Shown here one piece after another: positions 8,837-18,239 of a stretch of 64,000 bases of DNA (within the stretch, counting starts at the first letter, position 1; every line of letters begins with the position of its first letter). Source of the stretch: Bacillota bacterium (GTDB taxonomy: Bacteria; Bacillota; Clostridia; Lachnospirales; Lachnospiraceae). A model generated the notes under the pieces. The model did not search any database. It had not been told where the DNA came from and saw only the letters and a list, made by a program, of their open reading frames with translations. The position numbers and the translations under genes were made by a program. The DNA is taken from contig JAEWCQ010000046.1 of assembly GCA_023390555.1 (NCBI GenBank), positions 1 through 64,000 of the forward strand, read 5' to 3'.

Positions 8837-9458
8837 TTTCTTGAGAAAGATCAGATCTGCTATGATTTGATCTTTCTTGATGCGGCAAAATACCGTGTGT
8901 CAAAAGATGAAAAACTATATCATAGGTTTCCGGTGTATCAGGCAGCGTACCATCCGCAATCTGAAGAGCAAAGCACCGGGAGGTATCGATCAGATACTGC
9001 CAGATCAAATCCGGATCCAGTCCCAAAAGGCGCATATTATTTTGTGTGATTTTCTGAAAGAAGGGATAAGAAGCATGGGGAGCAGTCCGGGTTTCTTCCT
9101 TATAATACGAGGACCGGCAGAATTGCAGATAGAATTTGTTGTAGTTTCGGTGGGAAACAAGAAATTTAAAATAAGTGTACCAGAGAGCCGTCATATATTG
9201 ATACAGGCTTGTCCCGCAGGAAGGCACACTTTCCAAAGCTTCATTCAGTATACTGTCGATATAATGCAGACAATGAACGAGTAAAGCTTTTTTGTTTGGA
9301 AAATTATGGAAGATAGAACCTTCCGAAATCGGTATGGTTTCGGCAATTTTTTTCGTAGATACATTTTCAAGACCAAAGTCAGCAGCATAGGAAATGGCTG
9401 CCTCCATGATCATTTCCGGTGTGATTGTTTGTCTTTTCATAAAAAATATTATATCCAT
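8820..9458 (-). CDS. TetR/AcrR family transcriptional regulator
   Basis: The 212-residue protein has an N-terminal TetR helix-turn-helix (about residues 10-56; [19 protein letters not shown], then [15 protein letters not shown]) and a helical ligand-binding C-terminal domain rich in aromatic residues, without a recognisable subfamily. It is divergent from the hybrid kinase gene 100 bases away, which makes that gene a possible target. Start is uncertain: Met1 or Met7 (9440), neither with a good ribosome binding site. Its last codons overlap the stop of the chemoreceptor gene. Confidence 0.88.
   Translation of the reverse strand: MDIIFFMKRQTITPEMIMEAAISYAADFGLENVSTKKIAETIPISEGSIFHNFPNKKALLVHCLHYIDSILNEALESVPSCGTSLYQYMTALWYTYFKFLVSHRNYNKFYLQFCRSSYYKEETRTAPHASYPFFQKITQNNMRLLGLDPDLIWQYLIDTSRCFALQIADGTLPDTPETYDIVFHLLTHGILPHQERSNHSRSDLSQEINHSV
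8844..8877. terminator. Inverted repeat, probable terminator of the chemoreceptor gene
   Basis: A 10-base perfect stem (AGAAAGATCA with TGATCTTTCT, 14-base loop) starts eight bases after the chemoreceptor stop and lies inside the 3' end of the TetR gene. The T-run after it is short, so termination efficiency is uncertain. Confidence 0.5.
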
Positions 9459-9560
9459 GAATAAAAAAAAGTCAATATTACGGCATAAAAGATAAGACTC
9501 GAATTTTTCAGTAGTTATCGGTGGATTGTTTATTTCAATGCAGTTAGGTGGGATTGTCAG

Positions 9561-11918
9561 ATGACAGGAAAATTAAGAATTGTGGGATGGTATGGTTTAT
9601 TTCTAATTGTTTTTTTGATCGTTGGTCTATTGCTTGTAAGCAGCGATGTTTCAGGAAAATCCGATTCGGAGAAAAGAGTCTTATTTATCAGCTCCTATTC
9701 CTATTCCTGGTCATCGGTCCCTCAGCAGATCGAGGGAATCAAATCCGCATTGGATGAGACTGTGACACTCGACTATGAATTTATGGATACAAAACTTGTC
9801 AATGATGCAAAAAGCCGTGAGTTGTTCTATGAAGAACTGAAATACCGTCTCAGCCAGGTGCAGCCGTATGACGTCATGATTCTTGGGGATGATGCAGCAC
9901 TGGAGTTTGCACTGGAATTTAAAGAGGAACTGTTTTCGGATATCCCGCTGGTATTTGAAGCGGTCAATGATGAGGAGAGAGCGGTATCGGCCGCAAAGAA
10001 TGCAGATATCACAGGCGTGATCGAGGAACTGTCCTATACGAGCAACATTGAACTCGCAGAAAATCTGTATCCGAAAGCCGATAAGATTGTAGCTGTTTTG
10101 GATGATACAATTACAGGAAAAGGAGAGCGGAAACAGTTCTATCAGCAGGAGAAAAACCATCCGGAACTTACGTTTGGGGAAATCGATGTTTCCAGTCTTA
10201 CGAAAGAACAGATTGAGAAGAAGCTGCAGTCATTGGATGAAACAACAATTCTGATTTATCTGATTTTCAGTCGGGATGCAGATGGGAACATCTATACAAA
10301 TAAAGAGGCTGCTTATTTGATTCGGGATTCTGCGGATATTCCATGTTTTCGGATGGTACAGGCGGGTATTGGAGACGGCCTTCTGGGCGGAAATATCGTG
10401 TCACATCTGGAATCCGGCAAGATTGCCGGTACCATGGCACAGAAAATCCTGAACGGAACAGATCCGGCGACGATCAAAATACAGATAGAAAGTCCGAACT
10501 GTTATTATTTTGACTATCAGGTCATGAAGAAGTATGGAATTCAAAAATCCATGCTTCCGGAGGATACGATTTTTGTGAACTATGAACCGACATTTTGGGA
10601 AAAGAACAGCCGCTATATTCTGATTTTGCTTGCCTGTTCATTAATATTTGGTTTCCTTACGCATATTATCACGGTCATGGTGCATACACGCAGCCGGAAC
10701 ATACTGCTGGAGGAAAAGAATCTGGAGCTAAGGGATGCGGTCGAGCAGGCAGGAAAGGCAAACCGGGCCAAGAGCGATTTCCTGTCACGGACCTCCCATG
10801 AGCTGCGGACACCGATGAATGCGATCATCGGACTGACCGATCTGGCAGAGAAGTCAGTGGAAAACCGACTGAAAACAGGGGAGTATCTGGAGAAAATAAA
10901 GGCATCCGCGAGACATCTGCTTTTGATTATCAATGACCTGCTGGATATGTCGGCCATTGAGCATAACAAACTGAAAATTGACGCTGCAAAATTCAATCTG
11001 AAAGAGCTCCTTACTTCTGTCTCCGCCTTATACGATACTCAATGCGACAGTAAGAGACTTCAATTTGAAATGCTGGTCGATGATATCGGCGTGGAAAATT
11101 TGATCGGAGATCCGCTCCGCGTCAGACAGATTCTGCTGAATCTGCTTTCCAATGCAGTGAAATTTACAGATTCGGGCGGGCGGGTGAGAGTGGTCGTAAA
11201 GGAGCAGCTCGTGAATACCGGCAGACTCTGTGTCCATATTTTGGTGCAGGATACTGGTTGTGGCATCAGGGCAGAATATCTGGAACGGCTTTTCGTTCCG
11301 TTTGAGCAGCAGGAAGCTGCCACGGCAAGAAAGTACGGTGGTTCCGGACTCGGTTTGTCCATTACAAAAAATCTCGTCGAAATGATGCACGGGTCTATCT
11401 GGGTGGAAAGTGAAGAGGGAAAAGGCAGTACTTTTCATGTGGAGCTTCCGTTTGAGACAGATGGGACGGCAGCTTTGAACCGAGGTACCTTTACGGCGCA
11501 TAAAACGTCACAGGTCAGTTATGATTTTCAGGGGGCCGGGATTCTGCTGGCGGAAGATACGGATTTCAACCGTGAGATTGCGGTAGAGCTGCTGGAACTG
11601 GTCAACTGCAGAGTGGAGACCGCGGTCGATGGAGCTGAGGCACTTGAAAAATTTTGCAGGTCAGAACCAGGAGAATATCAGCTCCTGCTGCTGGATGTAC
11701 AGATGCCGAAGAAAAACGGGTATGAAGTGGCCAGGGCAATCCGTATGCTTGGGCGTGAAGATGCAAAGATGATTCCGATTCTCGCCATGACTGCAAATGC
11801 ATTTGCAGAGGATATTGCGGCATCTCTGTCAGCCGGCATGAATGACCATATTGCAAAGCCTGTCGATACGGAGGTCTTCTACTCCATTCTGGCACGTTAT
11901 TTAAATGAGACAAAATGA
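9561..11918 (+). CDS. Hybrid sensor histidine kinase with solute-binding-protein-like sensor and C-terminal receiver
   Basis: The 785-residue protein has a membrane helix at about residues 11-29, an extracytoplasmic domain of about 310 residues resembling ABC substrate-binding proteins of the PBP type (VLFISSYSYSW, then YDVMILGDDAALEFA and an AGIGDGLLGGNI stretch), a second membrane helix at about 354-375, a HisKA domain with the phospho-histidine in SHELRTPMNAIIG, a HATPase domain (NLLSNAVKFT, DTGCGI, GGSGLGLSI), and a receiver domain (LLAEDTDFN, phospho-Asp in LLLDVQMP, final K in IAKPVD). It should bind a small ligand outside the cell. No histidine phosphotransfer domain or DNA-binding partner is encoded next to it; the REC-GGDEF protein at 5914 is a possible downstream target. 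Confidence 0.93.
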   Translation: MTGKLRIVGWYGLFLIVFLIVGLLLVSSDVSGKSDSEKRVLFISSYSYSWSSVPQQIEGIKSALDETVTLDYEFMDTKLVNDAKSRELFYEELKYRLSQVQPYDVMILGDDAALEFALEFKEELFSDIPLVFEAVNDEERAVSAAKNADITGVIEELSYTSNIELAENLYPKADKIVAVLDDTITGKGERKQFYQQEKNHPELTFGEIDVSSLTKEQIEKKLQSLDETTILIYLIFSRDADGNIYTNKEAAYLIRDSADIPCFRMVQAGIGDGLLGGNIVSHLESGKIAGTMAQKILNGTDPATIKIQIESPNCYYFDYQVMKKYGIQKSMLPEDTIFVNYEPTFWEKNSRYILILLACSLIFGFLTHIITVMVHTRSRNILLEEKNLELRDAVEQAGKANRAKSDFLSRTSHELRTPMNAIIGLTDLAEKSVENRLKTGEYLEKIKASARHLLLIINDLLDMSAIEHNKLKIDAAKFNLKELLTSVSALYDTQCDSKRLQFEMLVDDIGVENLIGDPLRVRQILLNLLSNAVKFTDSGGRVRVVVKEQLVNTGRLCVHILVQDTGCGIRAEYLERLFVPFEQQEAATARKYGGSGLGLSITKNLVEMMHGSIWVESEEGKGSTFHVELPFETDGTAALNRGTFTAHKTSQVSYDFQGAGILLAEDTDFNREIAVELLELVNCRVETAVDGAEALEKFCRSEPGEYQLLLLDVQMPKKNGYEVARAIRMLGREDAKMIPILAMTANAFAEDIAASLSAGMNDHIAKPVDTEVFYSILARYLNETK

Positions 11919-11991
11919 ACGACCTTTTTCTAAAAATATGAGCAAATCATACACCGGATACATATCTTAAAATAAAAGAGAATTTTATTTT

Positions 11992-12876
11992 ATGAATCAA
12001 GTCAGAGAGTTTGTAAATGCAGATTATGCACATAAAAGAGGCTATACAGGTTCCGGAATAACGGTAGCGGTCATGGATACCGGTATCGTGTACCATCCGG
12101 ATTTTGACCATAGAATTGTGGAATTTAAGGATTTTACAAGCAAAAGGGTTGCAGCATACGATGATAACGGCCATGGAACCCATGTGTGTGGGATTATCGG
12201 AGGAAGCGGATTTGCCAGCCGGGGAAAATATATGGGAATGGCACCGGGCGTTAATATCATTATGCTAAAGGTACTTGATAAGCTTGGCAACGGAAACACG
12301 GCACAGGTTTTGAAGGCGTTACAGTGGGTCATTGAAAATCGTGATAAATACAGAATACGTATACTTAACATTTCAGTGGGAATGCTAAGTTCAGCGAAGC
12401 AGGAAGAAAGAAACCGGCTATTGATGGCAGTGGAAGAGGTTTGGAATCATCAGATTGTCGTAATCGCAGCGGCCGGAAACAACGGACCGGCGGCGGGAAG
12501 CATTACGATTCCGGGGATGTGTAAAACGATTATTACCGTTGGAAGCTGTGATGATGAGAGAAAAGACGGCAAGCGTCCGGGACTGATATCCGGCTACAGC
12601 GGACGGGGACCGACGGAAAACTGCGTGGTCAAACCGGAGCTGGTTGCACCGGGAACGAGAATTGCCAGCTGTTCCACCAATATGTCCTATGAGGTAAAGA
12701 GCGGCACCTCCATGGCGACTCCTGTTGTCACAGGTGCTGTGGCTCTGCTTCTGAACCGCTATCCGTATCTGACTCCGGCACAGGTAAAACTGCGCTTGTA
12801 TGAGACGGCCGTCGATATGGGTAAGGCCAGAAATATTCAGGGATGGGGAAGGATTGATGTGCAACGTTTACTTTAA
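11992..12876 (+). CDS. S8 family serine peptidase (subtilase), no signal peptide
   Basis: The 294-residue protein has the full subtilisin triad: Asp29 in VMDTG, His61 in NGHGTHV, Ser240 in GTSMATP, plus the oxyanion Asn in AAGNNGPA. There is no signal peptide and almost no propeptide (the catalytic domain begins near residue 20), which matches intracellular subtilases rather than secreted ones. Intracellular subtilases act in bulk protein turnover or processing. The start ATG at 11992 is preceded by AAAAGAGAATTTTATTTT, a weak site. It lies 73 bases after the hybrid kinase and 85 before cls in the same direction. Confidence 0.92.
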   Translation: MNQVREFVNADYAHKRGYTGSGITVAVMDTGIVYHPDFDHRIVEFKDFTSKRVAAYDDNGHGTHVCGIIGGSGFASRGKYMGMAPGVNIIMLKVLDKLGNGNTAQVLKALQWVIENRDKYRIRILNISVGMLSSAKQEERNRLLMAVEEVWNHQIVVIAAAGNNGPAAGSITIPGMCKTIITVGSCDDERKDGKRPGLISGYSGRGPTENCVVKPELVAPGTRIASCSTNMSYEVKSGTSMATPVVTGAVALLLNRYPYLTPAQVKLRLYETAVDMGKARNIQGWGRIDVQRLL

Positions 12877-12897
12877 ACGGAAAAAGCAAGGAAAAAT

Positions 12898-12926
12898 TTG
12901 CGAAAATAAACAAAATCATGTAAAAT
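12898..12926 (+). promoter_or_regulatory. Candidate sigma-A promoter of cls
   Basis: TTGCGA and TAAAAT are separated by 17 bases and lie just before the cls start, after the stop of the subtilase gene. Confidence 0.55.
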
Positions 12927-12961
12927 GTATAAGAAAAATGCAGATGAGGAAAATTTGTATC

Positions 12962-14497
12962 ATGAAAAAATTTTGTAAATTGGTTTTCAGCCGCTTATTT
13001 ATCGTTGCACTGGCTATTGCAATACAGTTTTTATGGCTGCTTAACTTTATGTATCGTTTCAGTATTCAGTTTACCTATGTGAACCTTGCACTGAATGCGC
13101 TTGCAGTCATCGTTTCATTGATTATTGTAAGCAGATGGATGAACCCCTCTTATAAGCTGGCATGGACCTTTATCATTATGCTGCTTCCGGTTCTTGGGCT
13201 GCTGATCTACGTTGTATTTGGCCGTTCGGAGCTTACGAAGCGTACCAGAGAAAAGCTGAACCGTATTCACGAGGAAATTGTGCCGCTTCTGGAAGAGAAT
13301 CCTTCCTATGTGGCAGAACTGAGGGCGATGGATCCGGAGGTCGCGAATCAGTCCCGCTATATCAGCAAGTGGGCTCAGTTTCCGGTATATAAAAATACAC
13401 AGACTGAATACTATTGCTGCGGAGAAGAGATGTTTCCAAAAATGCTGGAAGCCATGCGGCAGGCTGAATACTATATTTTTATGGAATATTTTATCCTGGA
13501 GCAGGGGCACATGTTCGACCAGGTGATTGAAGTTCTGGAGGCAAAAGTAAAGCAGGGCGTGGAAGTGCGTCTGATCTATGACGATGTTGGCTGTGTCACA
13601 ACATTGCCGGCGCACTTTTACCGCAGTCTTCAGAAACTGGGGATCAAATGTGCCGCATTTAATCCGTTCCGTCCGATGATGTCGATTGTCATGAACAACA
13701 GGGATCATAGAAAGATCCTGGTCGTAGACGGTGTTGTCGCCTTCACCGGCGGAATGAATATCGGGGACGCCTATATCAATGAGGAATTGCGTTACGGATA
13801 CTGGAAAGATACGGGTATCCGGCTGAAAGGGGAAGCGGTCTGGAGCTTTACCTGCATGTTTTTGGAAATGTGGAATTATATTGTCCGTTCGTCTGAGAAT
13901 TATCAACGGTTTATGCCGCAAGTCCATCAGAAAGAGCCTTTTGTTTCAGATGGATTTGTGCAGCCGTATGGCGATACACCGCTTGATAAGGAAAATACGA
14001 GCGAAAATGTCTACATGAACATCATTGCAAAGGCAAGGCACTACGTCTATATCTTTACGCCGTATCTGATCGTGGATCAGGAAATGCTGATTACACTGTG
14101 CAATGCGGCAAAATGCGGTGTCGACGTCAGGATTATCACACCCGGTGTGCCGGATAAAAAAATGATATATCTGCTGACACAAGCGGATTATCAGCGTCTG
14201 ATCGAAAACGGCGTGAAAATTTATCAGTACACACCGGGATTTTTACATGCAAAATGTTTTGTCAGCGATGATTCGCTTGCAACCGTTGGAAGTATCAATC
14301 TCGATTACCGCAGTCTGTACCTGCATTTTGAATGCGGTGTTCTTCTCTATCGTTCCAGTGCGGTTGAGGCGGTAAAAGACGATATGTTAAAAACCATGGA
14401 ACAGTCGGAGGAAATTACGCTTGCCTTCTGCAAAAACAGATCTATTTTTGTACGGCTGATACAGAGTATCCTCCGGCTGCTGGCACCGCTGTTTTAA
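12962..14497 (+). CDS. cls: Cardiolipin synthase (phospholipase D family)
   Basis: The 511-residue protein has two N-terminal membrane helices (about residues 10-30 and 40-60, the PLDc_N segment), a third hydrophobic stretch ending in YVVFGR, and two HKD motifs: HRKILVVDG and HAKCFVSDD. Both Gly-Gly or Ser-rich contexts typical of the family follow (FTGGMNIGD and VGSINLDYRS). It joins two phosphatidylglycerols into cardiolipin at the membrane. The ATG at 12962 follows GATGAGGAAA; the frame is open further upstream but the upstream codons run through the preceding gene. Its stop overlaps by four bases the stop of the convergent carboxypeptidase gene. Confidence 0.95.
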   Translation: MKKFCKLVFSRLFIVALAIAIQFLWLLNFMYRFSIQFTYVNLALNALAVIVSLIIVSRWMNPSYKLAWTFIIMLLPVLGLLIYVVFGRSELTKRTREKLNRIHEEIVPLLEENPSYVAELRAMDPEVANQSRYISKWAQFPVYKNTQTEYYCCGEEMFPKMLEAMRQAEYYIFMEYFILEQGHMFDQVIEVLEAKVKQGVEVRLIYDDVGCVTTLPAHFYRSLQKLGIKCAAFNPFRPMMSIVMNNRDHRKILVVDGVVAFTGGMNIGDAYINEELRYGYWKDTGIRLKGEAVWSFTCMFLEMWNYIVRSSENYQRFMPQVHQKEPFVSDGFVQPYGDTPLDKENTSENVYMNIIAKARHYVYIFTPYLIVDQEMLITLCNAAKCGVDVRIITPGVPDKKMIYLLTQADYQRLIENGVKIYQYTPGFLHAKCFVSDDSLATVGSINLDYRSLYLHFECGVLLYRSSAVEAVKDDMLKTMEQSEEITLAFCKNRSIFVRLIQSILRLLAPLF

Positions 14498-15720
14498 CTG
14501 AAGTACAGTTTCATTATTTTGCCGAGGTAATCGCGGTAGCTGGCCTTTTCTACGGAGTCAGAGTACAGAATATTTACGGATCCGATTTCTTTGTCACCAA
14601 GCTTATAGACAGCCTTTCCTGCGACCTCATTCTTTTCGACAGGTGCCTGTGCACTTTCCGGAAGTTGGAAGACTTTCTGGATCGAACTGATATCATCTCC
14701 GGTTGTATTCAGATAGGAAAAGCTGCCTTCATAATGGAGACCTACGGAATCTGTAATGCCTTTGGTAATTGGGAGTGCAGTAAGCGCATCTTCATTACTG
14801 TCCTTGTAGACTTTGCAGCAGGAAAAGCCATAATTTAACAGAGCTGTCGCGTCGGCAAAACGCACCTTATAGTCAGGAGCTGCCATAATGACTGCAATCA
14901 GCTCGATGCCGTCCTTTTCCGCAGTGGCTGAAACACAGTATTTGGCAAGATTCGTGGAACCTGTTTTCAGACCGGTTGCGTACTGATACTGTTTGATGAG
15001 CTTGTTGGTATTGGTCAGTCCGAATTCACTCGTACCTTTTGCTGTTGTGTGTGTGATATTTTCCATCCAGATCGTACAGTAGTTATGTATCTGCGGATAT
15101 TTTGTGATAAGTTCCCGCGACATCAGCGCAACGTCATAGGCGCTTGTCATGTGACCGTCCGTATCGAGACCGCAGCAGTTTACAAAATTCGTGTCATTCA
15201 TGCCGAGTTCTTTGGCACGCTGATTCATCTGGTCGACAAAAGCAGCTTCACTTCCGCTTATGAATTCTGCCATGGCAACGCACGCATCGTTGGCGCTGGC
15301 GACGGAAATGCATTTGATCATGGTATCGACGGTCTGTGTTTCCCCGGCTTCCAGGAATACCTGAGAGCCGCCCATACTGGCTGCATATTCGGAGACTGTT
15401 ACAGTATCCTCCAGATGTATCGTACCCTTTTCCAGTGCATCAAAGATCAGAATCAGCGTCATGATTTTGGTTATGCTGGCAGGGTGCAGACTTGTATGGG
15501 AATCTTTTTCGTAGATGACGGTTCCGGTTGAGGCTTCCATCAGGACAACACTTGGTGCAGAAAGTCCAAGCGTGGCGGACAGATCAGAAGACTGTTCGGA
15601 ATCCGTTTCGGTGGAAGTGTCCGCAGGAGTTTCAGTGGAAGTATCCTGCGTAAATGATATGGCGGGTGCAGCTGTTAGCGTAAGCGAAAGGCTGAGCAGG
15701 AGCGAGAGGAAAAGACGCAT
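14494..15720 (-). CDS. D-alanyl-D-alanine carboxypeptidase (S11 family)
   Basis: The 408-residue protein has a signal peptide (hydrophobic residues 3-20, cleavage near residue 24), a Ser/Thr/Glu-rich linker, then the penicillin-binding carboxypeptidase domain with S-I-T-K near residue 82, S-A-N in the second motif and K-T-G in LKTGSTN. It trims the terminal D-Ala of peptidoglycan stem peptides outside the cell. The C-terminal β-domain of the DacF/DacA type is present. The start is preceded by a strong TTTTGGAGG site. It is transcribed alone and is divergent from the metallophosphoesterase gene. A second paralogue lies at 18240. Confidence 0.94.
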   Translation of the reverse strand: MRLFLSLLLSLSLTLTAAPAISFTQDTSTETPADTSTETDSEQSSDLSATLGLSAPSVVLMEASTGTVIYEKDSHTSLHPASITKIMTLILIFDALEKGTIHLEDTVTVSEYAASMGGSQVFLEAGETQTVDTMIKCISVASANDACVAMAEFISGSEAAFVDQMNQRAKELGMNDTNFVNCCGLDTDGHMTSAYDVALMSRELITKYPQIHNYCTIWMENITHTTAKGTSEFGLTNTNKLIKQYQYATGLKTGSTNLAKYCVSATAEKDGIELIAVIMAAPDYKVRFADATALLNYGFSCCKVYKDSNEDALTALPITKGITDSVGLHYEGSFSYLNTTGDDISSIQKVFQLPESAQAPVEKNEVAGKAVYKLGDKEIGSVNILYSDSVEKASYRDYLGKIMKLYFS

Positions 15721-15822
15721 AATTGACCTCCAAAAGGATTCTATTTCATTTTAAGAGGATAACTTGTATATTATGCATGAATAAGAGGAAAATATTGACC
15801 TGCAGGAGGAAATTGGGAAAAC

Positions 15823-16677
15823 ATGAAAACAATCATCATCATACTTGTGGTTCTGATACTCTATATTGTCTGGCAATATCTGGAACTGCAGAAGTTCCGG
15901 GTCAAAGAATACACAGTAGAAACAGACAGGCTGCAGGAGGATTTGAGAATTGCGGTAATCGCAGATTTGCACTGTCATGAATATGGAGAAGAAAATGAAA
16001 GGCTGCTTTCTGCAATCGAAGCGGCATCGCCGGATGTCATTTTAATACCCGGCGATATGATTGTCAGCGCATTTACGGAAACATATGACGTGGCATCGCG
16101 TTTTCTGTCCAGAGCTGTCGGTATCGCGCCGGTGTATCTGTCGAATGGGAATCATGAGAGCAGGGTGGAAAAAATAGATTCCCCCTACTATGAAGAATAC
16201 CATGCATATCGCCGAAAGCTGGAAACGATGGGAATTCACATTCTGAACAATCAGAAGGAAGTTTGGAAGCATGGGAAAAACAGCAGTGTCATCTACGGAG
16301 TGGACATTCCGCTGGCATGCTATGAGAAAGGAAAGAAAACGCCTCTGCCGGAGGGCTTTTTACACGAGAAGCTCGGTGTGTGCGAGAAGAGCACGTACAC
16401 GATACTGCTTGCTCACAATCCTGCATATTGTGAAGATTATGCCGCATGGGGAGCGGATTTGATCCTGGCCGGTCATACACACGGCGGACTTGTGCGGATA
16501 CCGGGCATCGGAAGTGTCATATCACCGCAGTTTGAACTTTTTCCGAAGTACGATTCGGGCAGATTTGACATCGGAAAAAGTACCGCAATTATCAGCAGGG
16601 GACTTGGCACACATACCTTTCATATCCGTGTATTTGACCGCGCGGAACTTTTGGTTGTCCACATAAAGGCGGTATAG
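15823..16677 (+). CDS. Membrane-anchored metallophosphoesterase (YkuE-like)
   Basis: The 284-residue protein has one N-terminal membrane helix (residues 2-18) and a calcineurin-type phosphoesterase domain with all metal motifs: IADLHCH, PGDMI, NGNHE, and LAGHTHGG near the C-terminus. The layout matches the YkuE/YaeI group, some members of which act on lipid-linked substrates. The substrate here is unknown. The ATG follows CAGGAGGAAATTGGGAAAAC. It stands between the divergent carboxypeptidase gene and scpA. Confidence 0.9.
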   Translation: MKTIIIILVVLILYIVWQYLELQKFRVKEYTVETDRLQEDLRIAVIADLHCHEYGEENERLLSAIEAASPDVILIPGDMIVSAFTETYDVASRFLSRAVGIAPVYLSNGNHESRVEKIDSPYYEEYHAYRRKLETMGIHILNNQKEVWKHGKNSSVIYGVDIPLACYEKGKKTPLPEGFLHEKLGVCEKSTYTILLAHNPAYCEDYAAWGADLILAGHTHGGLVRIPGIGSVISPQFELFPKYDSGRFDIGKSTAIISRGLGTHTFHIRVFDRAELLVVHIKAV

Positions 16678-16733
16678 AATCACTAATTGTAGTATGGTAA
16701 AAAGTAAAACATACCAAATCTTGTAAAAACACC

Positions 16734-16763
16734 TTGCTATTTTCTGGAACTCCATGTAAAATA
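16734..16763 (+). promoter_or_regulatory. Candidate promoter of scpAB
   Basis: TTGCTA and TAAAAT are separated by 18 bases, 33 bases before the scpA start. Confidence 0.5.
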
Positions 16764-16796
16764 TTAGTTGCATGAAAAACGAGTGAGGGAAAGCGT

Positions 16797-17549
16797 ATGG
16801 AACTTACAGTAAAACTGCAGATATTTGAAGGGCCGTTGGATTTGCTGCTTCATCTTCTGGACAAGAATAAAGTGAATATTTATGATATACCGATTGTTGA
16901 GATTACAAATCAGTATATGGATTATATCCGGGAAATGAAGAGACAGGATCTGAACGTCATGAGCGAATTTCTGGTGATGGCAGCCACGCTGATTGATATC
17001 AAATCAAAGATGCTTCTGCCGAAACAGGAGACACAGGAAGAGGAAGATGCCGAAGATCCGCGTGCGGAGCTGGTGGCACAGCTTTTGGAATATAAGATGT
17101 ACAAGTGTATGGCATATGAGCTGAAAGATCGCCATATGGATGCACAGAAAATGATGTTCAAGGAACCTACGATACCGGAAGAGGTCGCAGCATTTGAAGA
17201 ACCGCTCAATCTGGAGGAACTGATGGCAGATGTGACGTTATCCAAGCTGAATGATATCTTTCAGAGCATTATGCGAAAGCAGGAGGAGAAGATCGATCCG
17301 GTTCGTTCCAAATTCGGCAGGATTGAAAAGGAAGAGGTGTCTTTATCGGACAAGATGTCTTACCTGGAACAGTATGCCGTAAGACATCCGCGTTTCAGTT
17401 TCCGCAGTCTTCTGGAGGCGCAGACCAGCCGGATGGAAGTGATCGTGACTTTTCTGGCCATTCTGGAATTGATGAAAACGGGACAGATATCCATTTCGCA
17501 GGATCATATCTTTGACGATATTCAGATCGAATCAAAAATAGCAGCATAG
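16797..17549 (+). CDS. scpA: Segregation and condensation protein A
   Basis: The 250-residue kleisin begins with the signature LQIFEGPLDLLLHLLDKNKVNIYDIPI and has the acidic middle and the C-terminal winged-helix part (VIVTFLAILELMKTGQISISQ). With ScpB and Smc it forms the bacterial condensin that compacts and segregates the chromosome. The start follows GAGGGAAAGCGT. It is 24 bases from scpB. Confidence 0.96.
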   Translation: MELTVKLQIFEGPLDLLLHLLDKNKVNIYDIPIVEITNQYMDYIREMKRQDLNVMSEFLVMAATLIDIKSKMLLPKQETQEEEDAEDPRAELVAQLLEYKMYKCMAYELKDRHMDAQKMMFKEPTIPEEVAAFEEPLNLEELMADVTLSKLNDIFQSIMRKQEEKIDPVRSKFGRIEKEEVSLSDKMSYLEQYAVRHPRFSFRSLLEAQTSRMEVIVTFLAILELMKTGQISISQDHIFDDIQIESKIAA

Positions 17550-17573
17550 GAACGGCTGTCTGAGAGGTTTGTT

Positions 17574-18149
17574 ATGGAGAATATAAATTATGAAGCTGCC
17601 ATTGAAGCCATTTTGTTTACAATGGGCGAATCGGTGGAACTGGAAAAAATAGCATCAGCATTGGAATTAGACCCCAAAATAGCAAGAAAATACATACAGA
17701 ATCTGATGGAGCGGTATCAGTCAGAGGATCATGGAATACAGATTATCGAGCTGGATGGTGCCTACCAGATGTGCAGTAAAAATGAAATGTATGAATATCT
17801 GATCAAAGTTGCAAAACAACCGAAGAAGCGTGTGCTGACGGATGTACTGTTGGAAACACTGTCAATCATTGCATACAAACAGCCGATTACAAAAGCGGAG
17901 ATTGAAAAAATACGTGGTGTTTCATCGGAGCATGCGGTCAGCAAACTGGTGGAATACAATCTGGTGAGCGAACTCGGAAGACTGGATGCGCCGGGAAGAC
18001 CGATGCTGTTTGGGACAACGGAAGAATTTTTACGAAGCTTCGGTGTTCATTCTATTGAGGAGCTTCCGGTATTGAATGAGGATCAGGTGGAAGAGTTTAA
18101 GCTTGAGGCAGAGGCGGAGATAGAAACCGAATTAAATGTGAATGTTTAA
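17574..18149 (+). CDS. scpB: Segregation and condensation protein B
   Basis: This 191-residue protein has the two winged-helix domains of ScpB, with the motifs EAILFTMGESVELEKIA at the start and LETLSIIAYKQPITKAEIE in the middle, followed by VSKLVEYNLVSELGRLDAPG. It dimerises and binds ScpA in the Smc complex. The order scpA-scpB-dacF here matches many Clostridia. The acidic tail is usual. Confidence 0.96.
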   Translation: MENINYEAAIEAILFTMGESVELEKIASALELDPKIARKYIQNLMERYQSEDHGIQIIELDGAYQMCSKNEMYEYLIKVAKQPKKRVLTDVLLETLSIIAYKQPITKAEIEKIRGVSSEHAVSKLVEYNLVSELGRLDAPGRPMLFGTTEEFLRSFGVHSIEELPVLNEDQVEEFKLEAEAEIETELNVNV

Positions 18150-18239
18150 AGCTGGAAGAGAAATGCAAACAGAAGATTGTTGCATGAATACACTGAATTC
18201 TGAATAGGATGAATTGATTAAAAAACATTCGGAGAAAGC

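Noticed and set aside
13115..13927. A 270-residue open frame on the minus strand within cls
   Set aside because: It is fully antisense to a well-supported enzyme with both HKD motifs, has no ribosome binding site and its translation is rich in His, Cys and Gln without domain signatures.
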